The notes under the pieces were generated by a model. That model saw only the letters and a program-made list of their open reading frames with translations, had not been told where the DNA came from and searched no databases. A program made the position numbers and the translations under genes. Below, in pieces: positions 15,727-25,134 of a stretch of 64,000 nt of DNA (within the stretch, counting starts at the first letter, position 1; each line of letters begins with the position of its first letter). The DNA comes from Nodosilinea sp. FACHB-131. Lineage in GTDB: Bacteria; Cyanobacteriota; Cyanobacteriia; Phormidesmidales; Phormidesmidaceae. The DNA lies in the NCBI RefSeq assembly GCF_014695395.1, contig NZ_JACJOF010000013.1:1-64000 (forward strand), given 5' to 3'.

Positions 15727-18700
15727 CTATTCGATGCGATCGGGGATTTTGGGCTGGGCGGCTTGATAGTGGGTTTCACAAAGCCAGAGGTAGTCGCCCG
15801 TGTAGGTGGGCATTCGCTTAAGCCCTAATCGCTGGTGATGAGGATCCTCTTCGCGCAAAAAGGCATGGAGCGTCAGAATGCCCGATCGCTCGGCTTCGGT
15901 GAGTAGACCATCCTTTAGGCGACCGGGTTCAGTGACGGAAAAGTCCTCCTTGAGTAGAGTGCCTGTGGCGTCTTTCATGGCATCTAGAGACTTCTGAATC
16001 GTCCAATCGTCCATGATGTCTTTGCCAAAGTAGAGGTTAGCAGCGGGAATGGCGACGGGCAGCACAGTCTTTAGAACCCGTGAAACGAGGTTGGCGTAGG
16101 GCGCAACTTTTGTCACCCACTCACGAGGCGCTTCAAACTCGTAAACACCCAAATCGGGCTGGTGAACCCAGTGCTGGCAGTTTTCGGCTTCGCACCAGAG
16201 ATGAAGGCGATAGCGTTTATCAAACAGCCGCCGCCAGTTGCCATCTATGGGTTCTAGCGTGAACAGGCGGGGGCCTTCTTTGGCTTCGTTGGCGATCGCC
16301 CGCATTATGCTCATGGTGTAGTTGGCGATGCGGCTTTCCCACTCAATCAGATTGCCTTGAATTTCGTTGACTTTGGTTTCAATGCGGGTAAGCTGTTCGC
16401 GGGTAGTTTCGTCTTCAAAACCGTAGAGTAGGTTCACGATCTTGTGACGAGTACCGCAAACCTGACAACGATCATTGACATCCCCGTCTCCTAGAGCCTG
16501 TCGCAGAAAACCAATCCGAAAGCGACCCATACAGGCCCGATTATCTGTTTTGGTCGGGCAAGGAACGGCAAAGTGGTAGCGGTCTTTTAACCCTGGCCAG
16601 GTATCATCGATCAAAGTTTGCAGGATTTGCTGCAATACATTGGTGAAATATTCGGGCCAAACAGCTTCAGTGTAAAGACGAAGCTCTCTATCGCGCAGTT
16701 CCAGCATGGCTGTGCCGTGGCGATTGTTGCGCAGAAACATACCTTTTTGCCAGTGCAGCCTGTGCTCTTTGCCGTTGCTTTCGTAGCGTTTGTAGATGTA
16801 ATCATGGGTGCGCACAATCATCCAGGGAATTAGCCCAGGCGGCGATTCTTCCATGACGCAGACCATCGCCAGGCGGCGATGGTTAGGGTCAGGGTCTTCT
16901 TCCGGCAGCCAGGGGAGGTCATCAGGTCGCACCTGCGGCACATGCTGCGATACCAGGCTGGCCGTGCCATCTTCCAAACGGTAAGAAACATCGTATTTCT
17001 CCATCAGCCGCAAAAAGAAGGGATAGAGATCTGGGCTATAGCGAGGTTCGTTGGCGAAGGGATGGTCGAACAAAACCTCTTTGAGACGGCTGTCGGGCAA
17101 AATGCCGTCCATGGCTTGGGTGGTGCGATCTTCGAGCACAAAGCCGATCGCTTTGGTCAGCCATTCGGGTTGCAGCACCACGTCGTCTTGCAGCGCTTCG
17201 TCGTCGCCGTAGTACACGATGTAGCCTAGGTCGTGCATGAGGTCAGCCAGGGTGCGAGTGGCGATTGCGCTCAGGCCGTGGCGATCGCACACGGCAGCAA
17301 AGTTAGCATAGGTAATGCGCGATTCATTTAGGGCCAACAGTTCATCCCGCGATTCGCGCCAGGCCCGGTTGAGCTTGGCCCCCATTTGGTCAAAGGTTTT
17401 GGCAGTTTCAGCAATCAACTGCTTAAGGGCATCAATACCCACCTTGTCGCCTGTGTCTGGGTCGTCCACTAAGCTATCGACTTCGAGAAAGTCAACAATC
17501 ATGTCGCCGTAGTCGCGCCTGAGCACGGGTTTGTCGATGCGGGCGATGCGTTCACCAGTTTTGCAGTGGGTAGAAACGATGATCACGCGGGCCGCTTCGC
17601 CCACCCGCAGACGCAACATTTTCAACCAGTCTTCTACCTGGCACTGTTGCACACCGCGACGCGGTTCCCACAGCAGCAGATAGACCGAGCGTTTGCTAAA
17701 GAAAAACTGGTGGGTGACACGGTAAACTTCCTGCCCGCCAAAATCCCACGCATTAAATTTGAGCTGGGTATCGGTTTTGTCGGGATGGGGCAAACTGAGC
17801 GCCTGAATGTCGATGCTGATGCCGTGGGTGGTTTGCTCCCCCGCCTGGGGATTTTTGCCCGTTAGCGCTTTGAGCAGCGTAGTTTTGCCGACATCACCTT
17901 CGCCAATTAACACCAGCTTGGCCTCGTGGAGGGTTTCAACCTCCTGAGGGTTTTTTAGGCTCTTGAGATAGGCGAAAAGCTCCTCAAGGCCTCCTGAATA
18001 GGCACTTTCCAAAATAGGGTCGATAGGATTGTCATAGAGGAAAAACGCTCTGAGATTTGACAATTCGCTGATAGCCTCTGGAATCTTCGTCAATCGGTTG
18101 TCGTGTAAATCGAGAGTATCAAGGTTTATTAGCTTTGCAATTACCTCTGGGACCTCGTTCAGTTGATTGCTGTACAGAAATAGTGCTTGAAGATTTGGTA
18201 GTTCTGTAATTGCATCAGGAAACTTGGTCAGTTGAGATCGAGAAAAAGAGAGTGCTCTGAGATTTGATAAATTTGTAATTACATCCGGAATCTCAGTCAG
18301 CATTCCTCCATCAAGGTAAAGCAATTCGAGACTTGAGAGTTTTGCGACTGCTTCAGGAAACTTAATCAGTTTGTCAGTAGTGAGCATAAAGAGTCTGAGA
18401 TTTGAGAGCTTTGCGATTGCCTCAGGAATTTCTTTTATTTTATTGTTGTAAAGGTTCAGCAACACGAGGTTTAGTAGAACTGGTATTTCCTTGGGAATTT
18501 CTACTATTTGATTATCCGAAAGGTCAAGCGATTTGAGATTAATTAGATTCGCGATTGTCCTGGGAATCTCTACAACTTTATTGTTCGAAAAATGAAGCGA
18601 TGTAAGATTTGCCAGGTTTGCGATCACCTCAGGAATATCAGTTAGTTGATTGTTGGAAAGGTTAAGCGATGTGAGATTGATTAGATTTTTGACGGCATCA

Positions 18701-18807
18701 GGCACCTCAGTCAGCTCTAAACCGCTTAAATCAAGCTCAGTGGCCCCTTCCTCCAGCGCTGCTTCAATCCGCTCTGCCGCTATCTGGTATGCCTCATCCC
18801 CTGCCAT
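15727..18807 (-). CDS. LRR-Roc-COR (ROCO family) GTPase
   Basis: About 1026 residues from the MAGDEAYQIA start (seven codons further upstream are possible). Ten 23-residue leucine-rich repeats (about 30-265; unit like LTEIPDVITNLSNLRALSFS) precede a Roc G domain with P-loop GEGDVGKTT, switch DFGGQE and G4 region VSTHCKTG. A COR region (about 470-650) follows. Then come a cysteine cluster (CPTKTDNRAC...CQVCGTRH), a short coiled coil (EQLTRIETKVNEIQGN), and a C-terminal module with LHLWCEAENCQHW and PREWVTKVAPYANLVSR. Roco proteins are dimeric GTPases; the bacterial role is largely unknown. The LRR-coding DNA is clearly AT-richer than the Roc-COR part, suggesting a mosaic. Confidence 0.9.
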   Translation of the reverse strand: MAGDEAYQIAAERIEAALEEGATELDLSGLELTEVPDAVKNLINLTSLNLSNNQLTDIPEVIANLANLTSLHFSNNKVVEIPRTIANLINLKSLDLSDNQIVEIPKEIPVLLNLVLLNLYNNKIKEIPEAIAKLSNLRLFMLTTDKLIKFPEAVAKLSSLELLYLDGGMLTEIPDVITNLSNLRALSFSRSQLTKFPDAITELPNLQALFLYSNQLNEVPEVIAKLINLDTLDLHDNRLTKIPEAISELSNLRAFFLYDNPIDPILESAYSGGLEELFAYLKSLKNPQEVETLHEAKLVLIGEGDVGKTTLLKALTGKNPQAGEQTTHGISIDIQALSLPHPDKTDTQLKFNAWDFGGQEVYRVTHQFFFSKRSVYLLLWEPRRGVQQCQVEDWLKMLRLRVGEAARVIIVSTHCKTGERIARIDKPVLRRDYGDMIVDFLEVDSLVDDPDTGDKVGIDALKQLIAETAKTFDQMGAKLNRAWRESRDELLALNESRITYANFAAVCDRHGLSAIATRTLADLMHDLGYIVYYGDDEALQDDVVLQPEWLTKAIGFVLEDRTTQAMDGILPDSRLKEVLFDHPFANEPRYSPDLYPFFLRLMEKYDVSYRLEDGTASLVSQHVPQVRPDDLPWLPEEDPDPNHRRLAMVCVMEESPPGLIPWMIVRTHDYIYKRYESNGKEHRLHWQKGMFLRNNRHGTAMLELRDRELRLYTEAVWPEYFTNVLQQILQTLIDDTWPGLKDRYHFAVPCPTKTDNRACMGRFRIGFLRQALGDGDVNDRCQVCGTRHKIVNLLYGFEDETTREQLTRIETKVNEIQGNLIEWESRIANYTMSIMRAIANEAKEGPRLFTLEPIDGNWRRLFDKRYRLHLWCEAENCQHWVHQPDLGVYEFEAPREWVTKVAPYANLVSRVLKTVLPVAIPAANLYFGKDIMDDWTIQKSLDAMKDATGTLLKEDFSVTEPGRLKDGLLTEAERSGILTLHAFLREEDPHHQRLGLKRMPTYTGDYLWLCETHYQAAQPKIPDRIE

Positions 18808-18994
18808 CGCTGTGCCCTTATGTTGCAAAACCCATCTATCGCCTCAGTTATAGCCTGCCCCTCCAGTTTTTGGGCCACCTCGGCTCTCTGCGACACTCCG
18901 ACTCCTGCCAGTGTCGCGATCAACCCATTCAACGTATGCGTCAAAATTTATGGCTAAACCAATGTCAGCTCTCCAGGCATAGCCAGAAACCACC

Positions 18995-19084
18995 GTGACC
19001 CAGGCTGCCTTGACCACCCTCAGCTTTGAGCAATACCTGCACTACAGCGATGGTACCGGCACCCACTACAAACTCGTACGAGGG
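18995..19084 (+). pseudogene. Uma2 (DUF820) gene, 5' fragment
   Basis: From GTG the frame reads MTQAALTTLSFEQYLHYSDG and ends the recognisable part with THYKLVRG. This is the standard N-terminus of Uma2 proteins (s.eeyl.y.dgtd.ryELvdG). After that the frame runs into unrelated sequence and the 3' end of the opposite-strand Uma2 gene. About 160 residues, including the catalytic region, are missing, so this is a dead fragment. Confidence 0.7.
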
Positions 19085-19111
19085 TATTTCTTTATAAATA
19101 GCCCCTTACGG

Positions 19112-19723
19112 CTACCAAACTTTTGCCATCTTCAGCTCGAGCCCTGGCATTTCGGGTTCGCAACTGACCATCTCAGGATTATCTAAAATCTCTGGCGCTT
19201 GCTCGGGCCGGTAGACATAAACTTGACGATGCTTGCGATCGATTAACACCCCCAACCGCACCCCATTGGCCATATATTCAGCCATCTTGTCTTGCAAACT
19301 CGCCAACGTATCACTACTCGATCGTAGCTCTACGACAAAGTCAGGCGCGATCGGTGCAAACGATGCCTGTTGTTCAGGTTCCAGCCTGTTCCAGCGATCA
19401 GACAAAATCCAGGCTGCATCAGGGGAGCGCATCGCACCATTCGGCAGCGTAAAGCCCGAGCTAGAGTCAAAGACCTCCCCAGTGCCATCGGCTTCTGCCC
19501 AGACATAGAGCTGTCCAAAAACCCTGCCATTCCGGTTTCCAGTATCAGCAAATGATGGCGGCATCACCACAATTTCTCCGTTTGCATTCCGCTCAATCCG
19601 CAAGTCAGGATTCGTTCGGCAAAAATCATAGAACTGCTCATCACTCATCTGCGGCACAGCGAGGAGTGATGAAAGATTGATCGGTAACGGTGTCTGAACG
19701 GATTTAACCAGCAGGCTAGACAT
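19112..19723 (-). CDS. Uma2 family (DUF820) endonuclease-like protein
   Basis: A 203-residue protein. The N-terminal region MSDEQFYDFCRTNPDLRIER precedes the PD-(D/E)xK-like core: MRSPDAAWILSDRW, IAPDFVVELRSSSDTLASLQ, DKMAEYMANGVRLGVLIDR and a YRPEQAPEIL tail. The putative catalytic residues PD...D...E are present. Uma2 proteins are very numerous in cyanobacteria; nuclease activity is predicted and their role is unsettled. A 5' fragment of another Uma2 gene abuts its 3' end, pointing to past rearrangement between family copies. Confidence 0.88.
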   Translation of the reverse strand: MSSLLVKSVQTPLPINLSSLLAVPQMSDEQFYDFCRTNPDLRIERNANGEIVVMPPSFADTGNRNGRVFGQLYVWAEADGTGEVFDSSSGFTLPNGAMRSPDAAWILSDRWNRLEPEQQASFAPIAPDFVVELRSSSDTLASLQDKMAEYMANGVRLGVLIDRKHRQVYVYRPEQAPEILDNPEMVSCEPEMPGLELKMAKVW

Positions 19724-19781
19724 GAGTTAACCTGGCCCCATCCACGGATATGCCTGATATCTTAGCGAACTGCCCTGTAGC

Positions 19782-21455
19782 TTAGGCTTTACCCTCGTTG
19801 GCAATCTGCTTGCTCAGCCACAGCACCGGTAGCAGCCCCACCAAAATGATCGCCAGCGCCGGGGCCGAAGCCTCAATCAGCCGCTCATCAGCGGCATATT
19901 GATAAACCCGCACCGCCAGCGTGTCGAAATTAAACGGGCGAATAATCAGCGTGGCGGGCAGCTCCTTCATTACATCCACAAACACCAGCATGGTGGCCGT
20001 GAGCAAGCTACTGCCCAGCAGCGGGCGATGAATTTTCATCAGCGTTTGGTTGGGGGTTTGGCCTAGACTGCGGGCCGCATCATCCAGCGAGGGCTTAATT
20101 TTGCCCAACCCCGCCTCGATCGCCCCAAAGCTCACCGCCAAAAACCGCACCAGATAGGCCAACAGCAGCGCAATGATCGTGCCGCTCAGCAGCAGCCCGG
20201 TCGAAAAGCCAAACGTCTGCCGCATCCAGGCATCGATCGCATTGTCAAACTGCGCCAAAGGAATCAGCGTGCCCACCGCAATCACCGCCCCCGGCACCGC
20301 GTAGCCCAGGTTAGCCCCCTGCACCGAGAGTTTGAGAAAGGGCGTGCCGTTGAGCCGCAACCCATAGGCCATCACTAGGGCCAGCAGCACCGCCAGCACC
20401 GCCGCCAGCACCGCCAGCACTAGACTGTTAATCCCCAGCACCACAAAGTCGCCGTTGAGCGTGGCCTCGGCATTGCGCACCGTCATCCCCAGCAGCAGCC
20501 CGGTGGGAATGATCAGGCCCAGCAGCACGGGCGCGGCACAGACCAGCCAGGCCCCCACCGCCCGCAGCCCGCCCAGCCTGTAGCGCGACTGCGAAATCGT
20601 GCGGGCCATACCCTGGTAGTAGCGAGCCCGACGACGCGATCGCTGTTCCAACACCACCAGCGCAAAGATAAACAGCAGCAGCACCGCCGACAGCTGCACC
20701 GCCGCCGGGCGATCGCCCATGCCAAACCAGGTGCGATAGATGCCCGTAGTAAAGGTCGGCACGCTGAAGTAAGCCACAGTGCCAAAGTCGTTCAGGGTTT
20801 CCATCAGGGCCAGGGCGGTGCCAGCGGCGATCGCCGGTCGAGCCAGGGGCAGCGCCACCGTGCGAAAGCTGCTCCAGGGGCCACAGCCCAAACAGCGGCT
20901 CGCCTCCAGCGTCGCGGTTGACTGTTCTAAAAACGCCACCCGCGCCAGCAAATACACGTAGGGGTAGAGCGTCAGGCTAAACAGCAGAATCGCCCCCTCA
21001 ATCGAGCGAATGTTGGGAAACCAGTAGTCGGTCGCCTGCTGCCAGCCAAACAGGCCGCGCAGGGCCGTCTGCACCGGGCCAAAATACTCCAGCGTGTCGG
21101 TGTAGACGTAGGCGAGGATGTAGGTGGGGGCGGCCAACGGCAGCAGCAGCAGCCACTCAAACCAGCGGCGACCCCAAAACTGGCAGGTGCTCACCAGCCA
21201 GGCGGTGCTCACCCCGATCGCCAGCACCCCCAGCCCCACCCCCACCATCAGCACCAGCGAGTTGCAAATATACTCGGGCAGCACCGTCGCCGCCAGGTGG
21301 CCCCAAGCGTCACTGGAGTTCGTGAACAGGCTGGCGAGAATGATTGCCACCGGCAGCAGCATCACCAGAGCGATCAGCCCCACGCCCAGCGTCCAGCCGT
21401 CGGGCCGTGGTAGAGAGGCTTTCCAGGGGGCACCGAGGGATTTCATAACCGGCAA
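19782..21455 (-). CDS. futB: ferric iron ABC transporter permease (FutB/FbpB type)
   Basis: A 557-residue double-length permease with about 12 membrane segments and two ABC-permease EAA loops (LEASRCLGCGPWSSFRTVALP near 183 and LDDAARSLGQTPNQTLMKIHRP near 458). This fused two-half layout is typical of FbpB/FutB. It moves Fe(III) delivered by FutA across the inner membrane. It is encoded alone, 5 kb from futA on the opposite strand. The ATPase subunit is elsewhere. Confidence 0.9.
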   Translation of the reverse strand: MPVMKSLGAPWKASLPRPDGWTLGVGLIALVMLLPVAIILASLFTNSSDAWGHLAATVLPEYICNSLVLMVGVGLGVLAIGVSTAWLVSTCQFWGRRWFEWLLLLPLAAPTYILAYVYTDTLEYFGPVQTALRGLFGWQQATDYWFPNIRSIEGAILLFSLTLYPYVYLLARVAFLEQSTATLEASRCLGCGPWSSFRTVALPLARPAIAAGTALALMETLNDFGTVAYFSVPTFTTGIYRTWFGMGDRPAAVQLSAVLLLFIFALVVLEQRSRRRARYYQGMARTISQSRYRLGGLRAVGAWLVCAAPVLLGLIIPTGLLLGMTVRNAEATLNGDFVVLGINSLVLAVLAAVLAVLLALVMAYGLRLNGTPFLKLSVQGANLGYAVPGAVIAVGTLIPLAQFDNAIDAWMRQTFGFSTGLLLSGTIIALLLAYLVRFLAVSFGAIEAGLGKIKPSLDDAARSLGQTPNQTLMKIHRPLLGSSLLTATMLVFVDVMKELPATLIIRPFNFDTLAVRVYQYAADERLIEASAPALAIILVGLLPVLWLSKQIANEGKA

Positions 21456-21709
21456 TTATTGCTACCCATTCCTTTTAGCACAGAACGAAACCCCGCCCGT
21501 CAGCCGTTTCAGCATTAGAGAAGCCTTCTATAGCAAAAGAAGGACTTTGAGCTGATTGGGGCCGCACATAGCCCGAGTTTTCGTTACTGAAGTATGCTTT
21601 GCAGAGAGTTCCTGCGGGGCCAGGTTAGCCCCCGCCAAGCCATCCCAGGCCAGGGTGCGAATTTCGCCCCTCGCCCGACAGCACCCAACTGCCCGTTGCC
21701 AATCTGACT

Positions 21710-22834
21710 ATGGATATTCTCAATCTATTAACCCGTCTGCTGCTGTGGCTTGGCATCGGCTACTTTCTGTGGTGGGTGCTCAAAAAATTCATTCCCGCCA
21801 ACTTTTTGACCTGGTTCGGCGGTGCCATGATCTTGGCGCTGATTGCGGGGGCGTTTTTATTCCCCGACGACAGCACCATTGGGGTGTTTTGGCAGTTTTT
21901 GGTGTTTCCGCTCACCCCTCTGGGCGGGGCGATTACGCTGCTGGCGCTGTCCCTCAGCAACGGCATGAACAAGGTCAACGGGCGCATGGTGATGGTGGCG
22001 CTGCTGATCCTATTCTTCGCCAGCATGCCGCTGATTGCGCGAGCCTTGGTCAACCACTCTGAACAGTCGGTGCAGCGGGCCTACGCCAGCCAGCAGCGAC
22101 TGTGTAGCGACATCTGCCCCGCGATCGACCAGGTGCCGGTGGACCGAGCCGTGTCGATTGTGGTGATTGGCGAAAACGCTGACGCCTACCGCCTGACTAA
22201 CGCCCTCAACAGCCGCATCGACGCCGACAACCCCCTCGACCCAGCGCTGGTGGCCCAGCTCAATAGTGCAGCCAATGTCTACAACCGCATCAGTGCGGCC
22301 CGCCCCTACGTCACCGTCACCGCCGGGCCTCGCTTTGGCACGGGCGAAGAGCAAGAACCCCTCAGGCAGGCGATTCGTCAGCAGCTGGTGGGTCGGGGTG
22401 TGCCCTCAGAGAGCATTCGAGTTGAGGCCACGGGCACCGACATTCGCAACACGGTGGTCGACCAGAGGAACTTTTTAGCCGAGCAGGGATTGTTTACGGC
22501 ACCCGTTCGCTCGGGCCGCTTTGAGACCGCCCGCAACAACCGCGACGCCAACCGGGTGGTGCTGGTGGCCCCCGCGTTAACCATGCGCCGCGCCGCCCTG
22601 GCCTTTGAGAATGAGGGCATTCAGGTGGTGGCAGCCCCCACCGAGCTCTATAGCACCCCCAACCTAGAAAACCGCGACACCCTGGCCAGCCTGGCCGACC
22701 TGGCCCCCAACGTCAACGCCCTGGCGCTAACCACGCGCTACTGGGGCGAACTGCTGAGCGCTATTTACTACTACCTGCGGGGCTGGCTGCCTCCCTTCAG
22801 CATGCAGTGGGATGAGGTGGTTGAGACGATCTAG
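21710..22834 (+). CDS. DUF218 (YdcF/ElyC-like) membrane protein
   Basis: A 374-residue protein. Three or four hydrophobic segments (about 5-22, 33-50, 57-80, 93-110) precede a periplasmic or extracytoplasmic DUF218-like domain (about 145-350). Within it are AVSIVVIGENAD, GVPSESIRVEATGTDIRNTV, NRVVLVAPALTMRRAALAFENEGIQVV and a C-terminal membrane-proximal YYLRGWLPPF. This matches the layout of YdcF/ElyC-type proteins, some of which affect envelope polysaccharide synthesis. The exact reaction is not known. Confidence 0.75.
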   Translation: MDILNLLTRLLLWLGIGYFLWWVLKKFIPANFLTWFGGAMILALIAGAFLFPDDSTIGVFWQFLVFPLTPLGGAITLLALSLSNGMNKVNGRMVMVALLILFFASMPLIARALVNHSEQSVQRAYASQQRLCSDICPAIDQVPVDRAVSIVVIGENADAYRLTNALNSRIDADNPLDPALVAQLNSAANVYNRISAARPYVTVTAGPRFGTGEEQEPLRQAIRQQLVGRGVPSESIRVEATGTDIRNTVVDQRNFLAEQGLFTAPVRSGRFETARNNRDANRVVLVAPALTMRRAALAFENEGIQVVAAPTELYSTPNLENRDTLASLADLAPNVNALALTTRYWGELLSAIYYYLRGWLPPFSMQWDEVVETI

Positions 22835-22856
22835 TGAGCGTTGGGAAGCTGGGGTT

Positions 22857-22925
22857 GGGGTATAGGGTGCAGGGTTCAAGGTACAGGGTGCAGGGCGTTG
22901 CCCTAGACCTTAAACCCTATACCCC
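22857..22925. repeat. dispersed GGTATAGGGT palindrome, full copy
   Basis: Perfect 12-bp outer arms GGGGTATAGGGT (22857-22868) and ACCCTATACCCC (22914-22925) flank an inner AGGGC-GTT-GCCCT hairpin, with AGGGT/AAGGTACAGGGT blocks between. It lies between two co-directional genes and could also act as a terminator or RNA-stabilising structure. Confidence 0.75.
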
Positions 22926-23026
22926 ATACCTCTCCAGTGATTTACCAGACAGCCATAGTCCAGGGTATGCCTCCAATTGCCCCTGCCAAATTCGTCTAGG
23001 ATAGGGGGGCAATTAGGGCGGATGTT

Positions 23027-24775
23027 ATGGCGCGATCGCAGCTACAAAAACTGGGTACCTACCTCAGACCCCACTGGCGGCAGACGGCCCTAGGGGTTGT
23101 TGCACTCTTTATTGTGAACTTGGTCGGCGTGTGGATACCACTGCTGATTCGCAATGGCATCGACGAGCTTCAGGTCACCTTCAGTTTTGACCGAATCATG
23201 TACTACGCGCTGCTGGTGCTGGTGCTGGCCTCGGTGATGTGGGTGATTCGCATGGTGTCGCGCATTACCCTGTTTGGGGTGGGTCGCCAGGTGGAGTTTG
23301 ACCTCAAGCAGCGCATCTTTCAGCACCTGCTGAGCATGGAGCCCGCCTACTTTGGCCGCAACACCGCTGGGGAGCTGATCAGCCGCGCCACCAGCGATGT
23401 GGACAACATTCGCCGCCTGCTGGGCTTTGCGATTTTGAGCCTGGCCAACACCCTGTTTGCCTACGCGCTGACGGTGCCGGTGATGCTGTCGATCAGCGTG
23501 CGGCTGACGCTGATTTCGCTGATTGTCTACCCGCTGATGCTGGTGCTGGTGCAGACCTTTAGCGATCGCCTGCGCAACGAGCAGCTCCAGGTGCAGGAGC
23601 GCATCTCCGACCTCAGCGACCTAATTCAAGAAGACATGAGCGGCATCGCGCTGATCAAAATCTACGCCCAAGAAGAGAACGAGCGCCGCGCCTTTAACCA
23701 CCGCAACACCAGCCTGCTCGACGCCAACCTGAAGCTGGCCCGCACCCGCAACATGCTGTTTCCCCTGCTAGGGGGGCTGGCCAGTGTAGGCCTGCTGGTG
23801 ATTTTGGCCACGGGGGCCGGGGCGATCGCCGAGGGGGTGATCACCGTGGGCGACTTTGTGGCGCTGCTGTTGTATGTCGAGCGACTGGTGTTTCCCACCG
23901 CCCTGCTGGGGTTCACCATCACCGCCTACCAGCGCGGCGAGGTCAGCATCAATCGCATCGAAGAAATCCTCGATGCCCAACCTGAGGTGCAGACGGCCGC
24001 TACCGCCATTCCCCTGCCCCTGGAGCAGGTCAAGGGTAGCCTAGAGGCCCGCCACCTCAACTACGCCTACCCCGACAGCAAAGTTCCGGCACTGGATGAG
24101 GTCAATTTTAAGATTGCGCCGGGGGAGCAAATTGCGATCGTTGGCCCCATTGGCTCAGGCAAATCGACGTTGGCCAACGCCCTGCCCCGCCTGCTCGACA
24201 TCGGCCCCGGTCAGCTCTATCTAGATGGCTACGACGTGACCGAGCTGCCCCTGGCCGACTTGAGACGGGCGATCGCCTACGTCCCCCAAGACAGCTTTCT
24301 CTTCAGCACCAGCATCAACAACAACATCCGCTACGGCGAACCCTTGATGGAGTTCCCCGAGGTGCAGTACGCCGCCAAGCAGGCCCAAATGGATGAAGAG
24401 ATCCAAAACTTCCCCCACCACTACGACACTATCGTGGGCGAGCGCGGCATTACCCTTTCGGGGGGGCAGCGGCAGCGCACCGCCCTGGCCCGCGCCCTGG
24501 TAGTCGATGCCCCCATTCTGGTGCTCGACGACGCTCTTTCCAGCGTCGACAACCGCACCGCCACCGCCATTCTCAACGCCCTCTCGGAGGGCACTCAGCA
24601 AAAGACGGTGCTGTTTATCTCGCACCAGATGTCTGCCGCCGCCACCGCTGATCGCATCTTCGTGATGGACAAAGGCCGCATTGTGCAGCAGGGCCGCCAC
24701 CGCGACCTGGTTCAGCAGCCCGGCCTCTACCGCAACCTCTGGGAGCAGCACCAGCTGGAGTCCGTGTTGCAGTAG
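23027..24775 (+). CDS. ABC transporter, fused permease/ATPase (exporter)
   Basis: A 582-residue half-transporter: six membrane helices (about 1-310), then a nucleotide-binding domain with Walker A GPIGSGKST, Q-loop YVPQDSFLF, signature LSGGQRQR, Walker B ILVLDDALSSVD and H-loop ISHQ. It resembles MdlB/MsbA-type multidrug or lipid exporters and should work as a homo- or heterodimer. The substrate is unknown. Its last codons (LWEQHQLESVLQ) are partly duplicated 640 bases downstream at the break of the truncated vapC. Confidence 0.93.
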   Translation: MARSQLQKLGTYLRPHWRQTALGVVALFIVNLVGVWIPLLIRNGIDELQVTFSFDRIMYYALLVLVLASVMWVIRMVSRITLFGVGRQVEFDLKQRIFQHLLSMEPAYFGRNTAGELISRATSDVDNIRRLLGFAILSLANTLFAYALTVPVMLSISVRLTLISLIVYPLMLVLVQTFSDRLRNEQLQVQERISDLSDLIQEDMSGIALIKIYAQEENERRAFNHRNTSLLDANLKLARTRNMLFPLLGGLASVGLLVILATGAGAIAEGVITVGDFVALLLYVERLVFPTALLGFTITAYQRGEVSINRIEEILDAQPEVQTAATAIPLPLEQVKGSLEARHLNYAYPDSKVPALDEVNFKIAPGEQIAIVGPIGSGKSTLANALPRLLDIGPGQLYLDGYDVTELPLADLRRAIAYVPQDSFLFSTSINNNIRYGEPLMEFPEVQYAAKQAQMDEEIQNFPHHYDTIVGERGITLSGGQRQRTALARALVVDAPILVLDDALSSVDNRTATAILNALSEGTQQKTVLFISHQMSAAATADRIFVMDKGRIVQQGRHRDLVQQPGLYRNLWEQHQLESVLQ

Positions 24776-24889
24776 CAAGCCACTTTGCCGGGGGTGGGTT
24801 AGAGCAAATCCAGGTGGGGCTGACAGGAAAAAAGAGCAGCCAATCAAACCCAGGCCAGAGTAAAGCAGACAGCAAGGGAAATGACTGCT

Positions 24890-25132
24890 ATGGAAAGCAT
24901 TAAAGTACGTCAGCACATTGGGCAAGATGGCATTCTACATCTTGCTCTGCCTGTTGGGTTGGCCGACCGAGATGTAGACGTAATGGTGATATATCAACCT
25001 GTTCAGGCGTCAGATTCTGTAGAAATATCCTTAACAGCTTTCTACGGCATCTGCGCCGATGACCCCATTGTGACTGACGAGCACGGCATTTTGGCAGCTC
25101 TAGATGACGATTTGACTGGGGCTTTTGATTAA
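24890..25132 (+). CDS. VapB-type antitoxin
   Basis: An 80-residue acidic protein. I take the second ATG (MESIKVRQHIGQDGILHL) because AAGGGAA at 24874-24880 then has proper spacing; the upstream ATG directly abuts that site. The GxDGILHLxxPxGL...V.V.YQPV pattern is that of the short antitoxins paired with PIN toxins in cyanobacteria. The C-terminal half (GICADDPIVTDEHG) would wrap the toxin. It sits two bases before the toxin start, as in a normal TA operon. Confidence 0.8.
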   Translation: MESIKVRQHIGQDGILHLALPVGLADRDVDVMVIYQPVQASDSVEISLTAFYGICADDPIVTDEHGILAALDDDLTGAFD

Positions 25133-25134
25133 GC

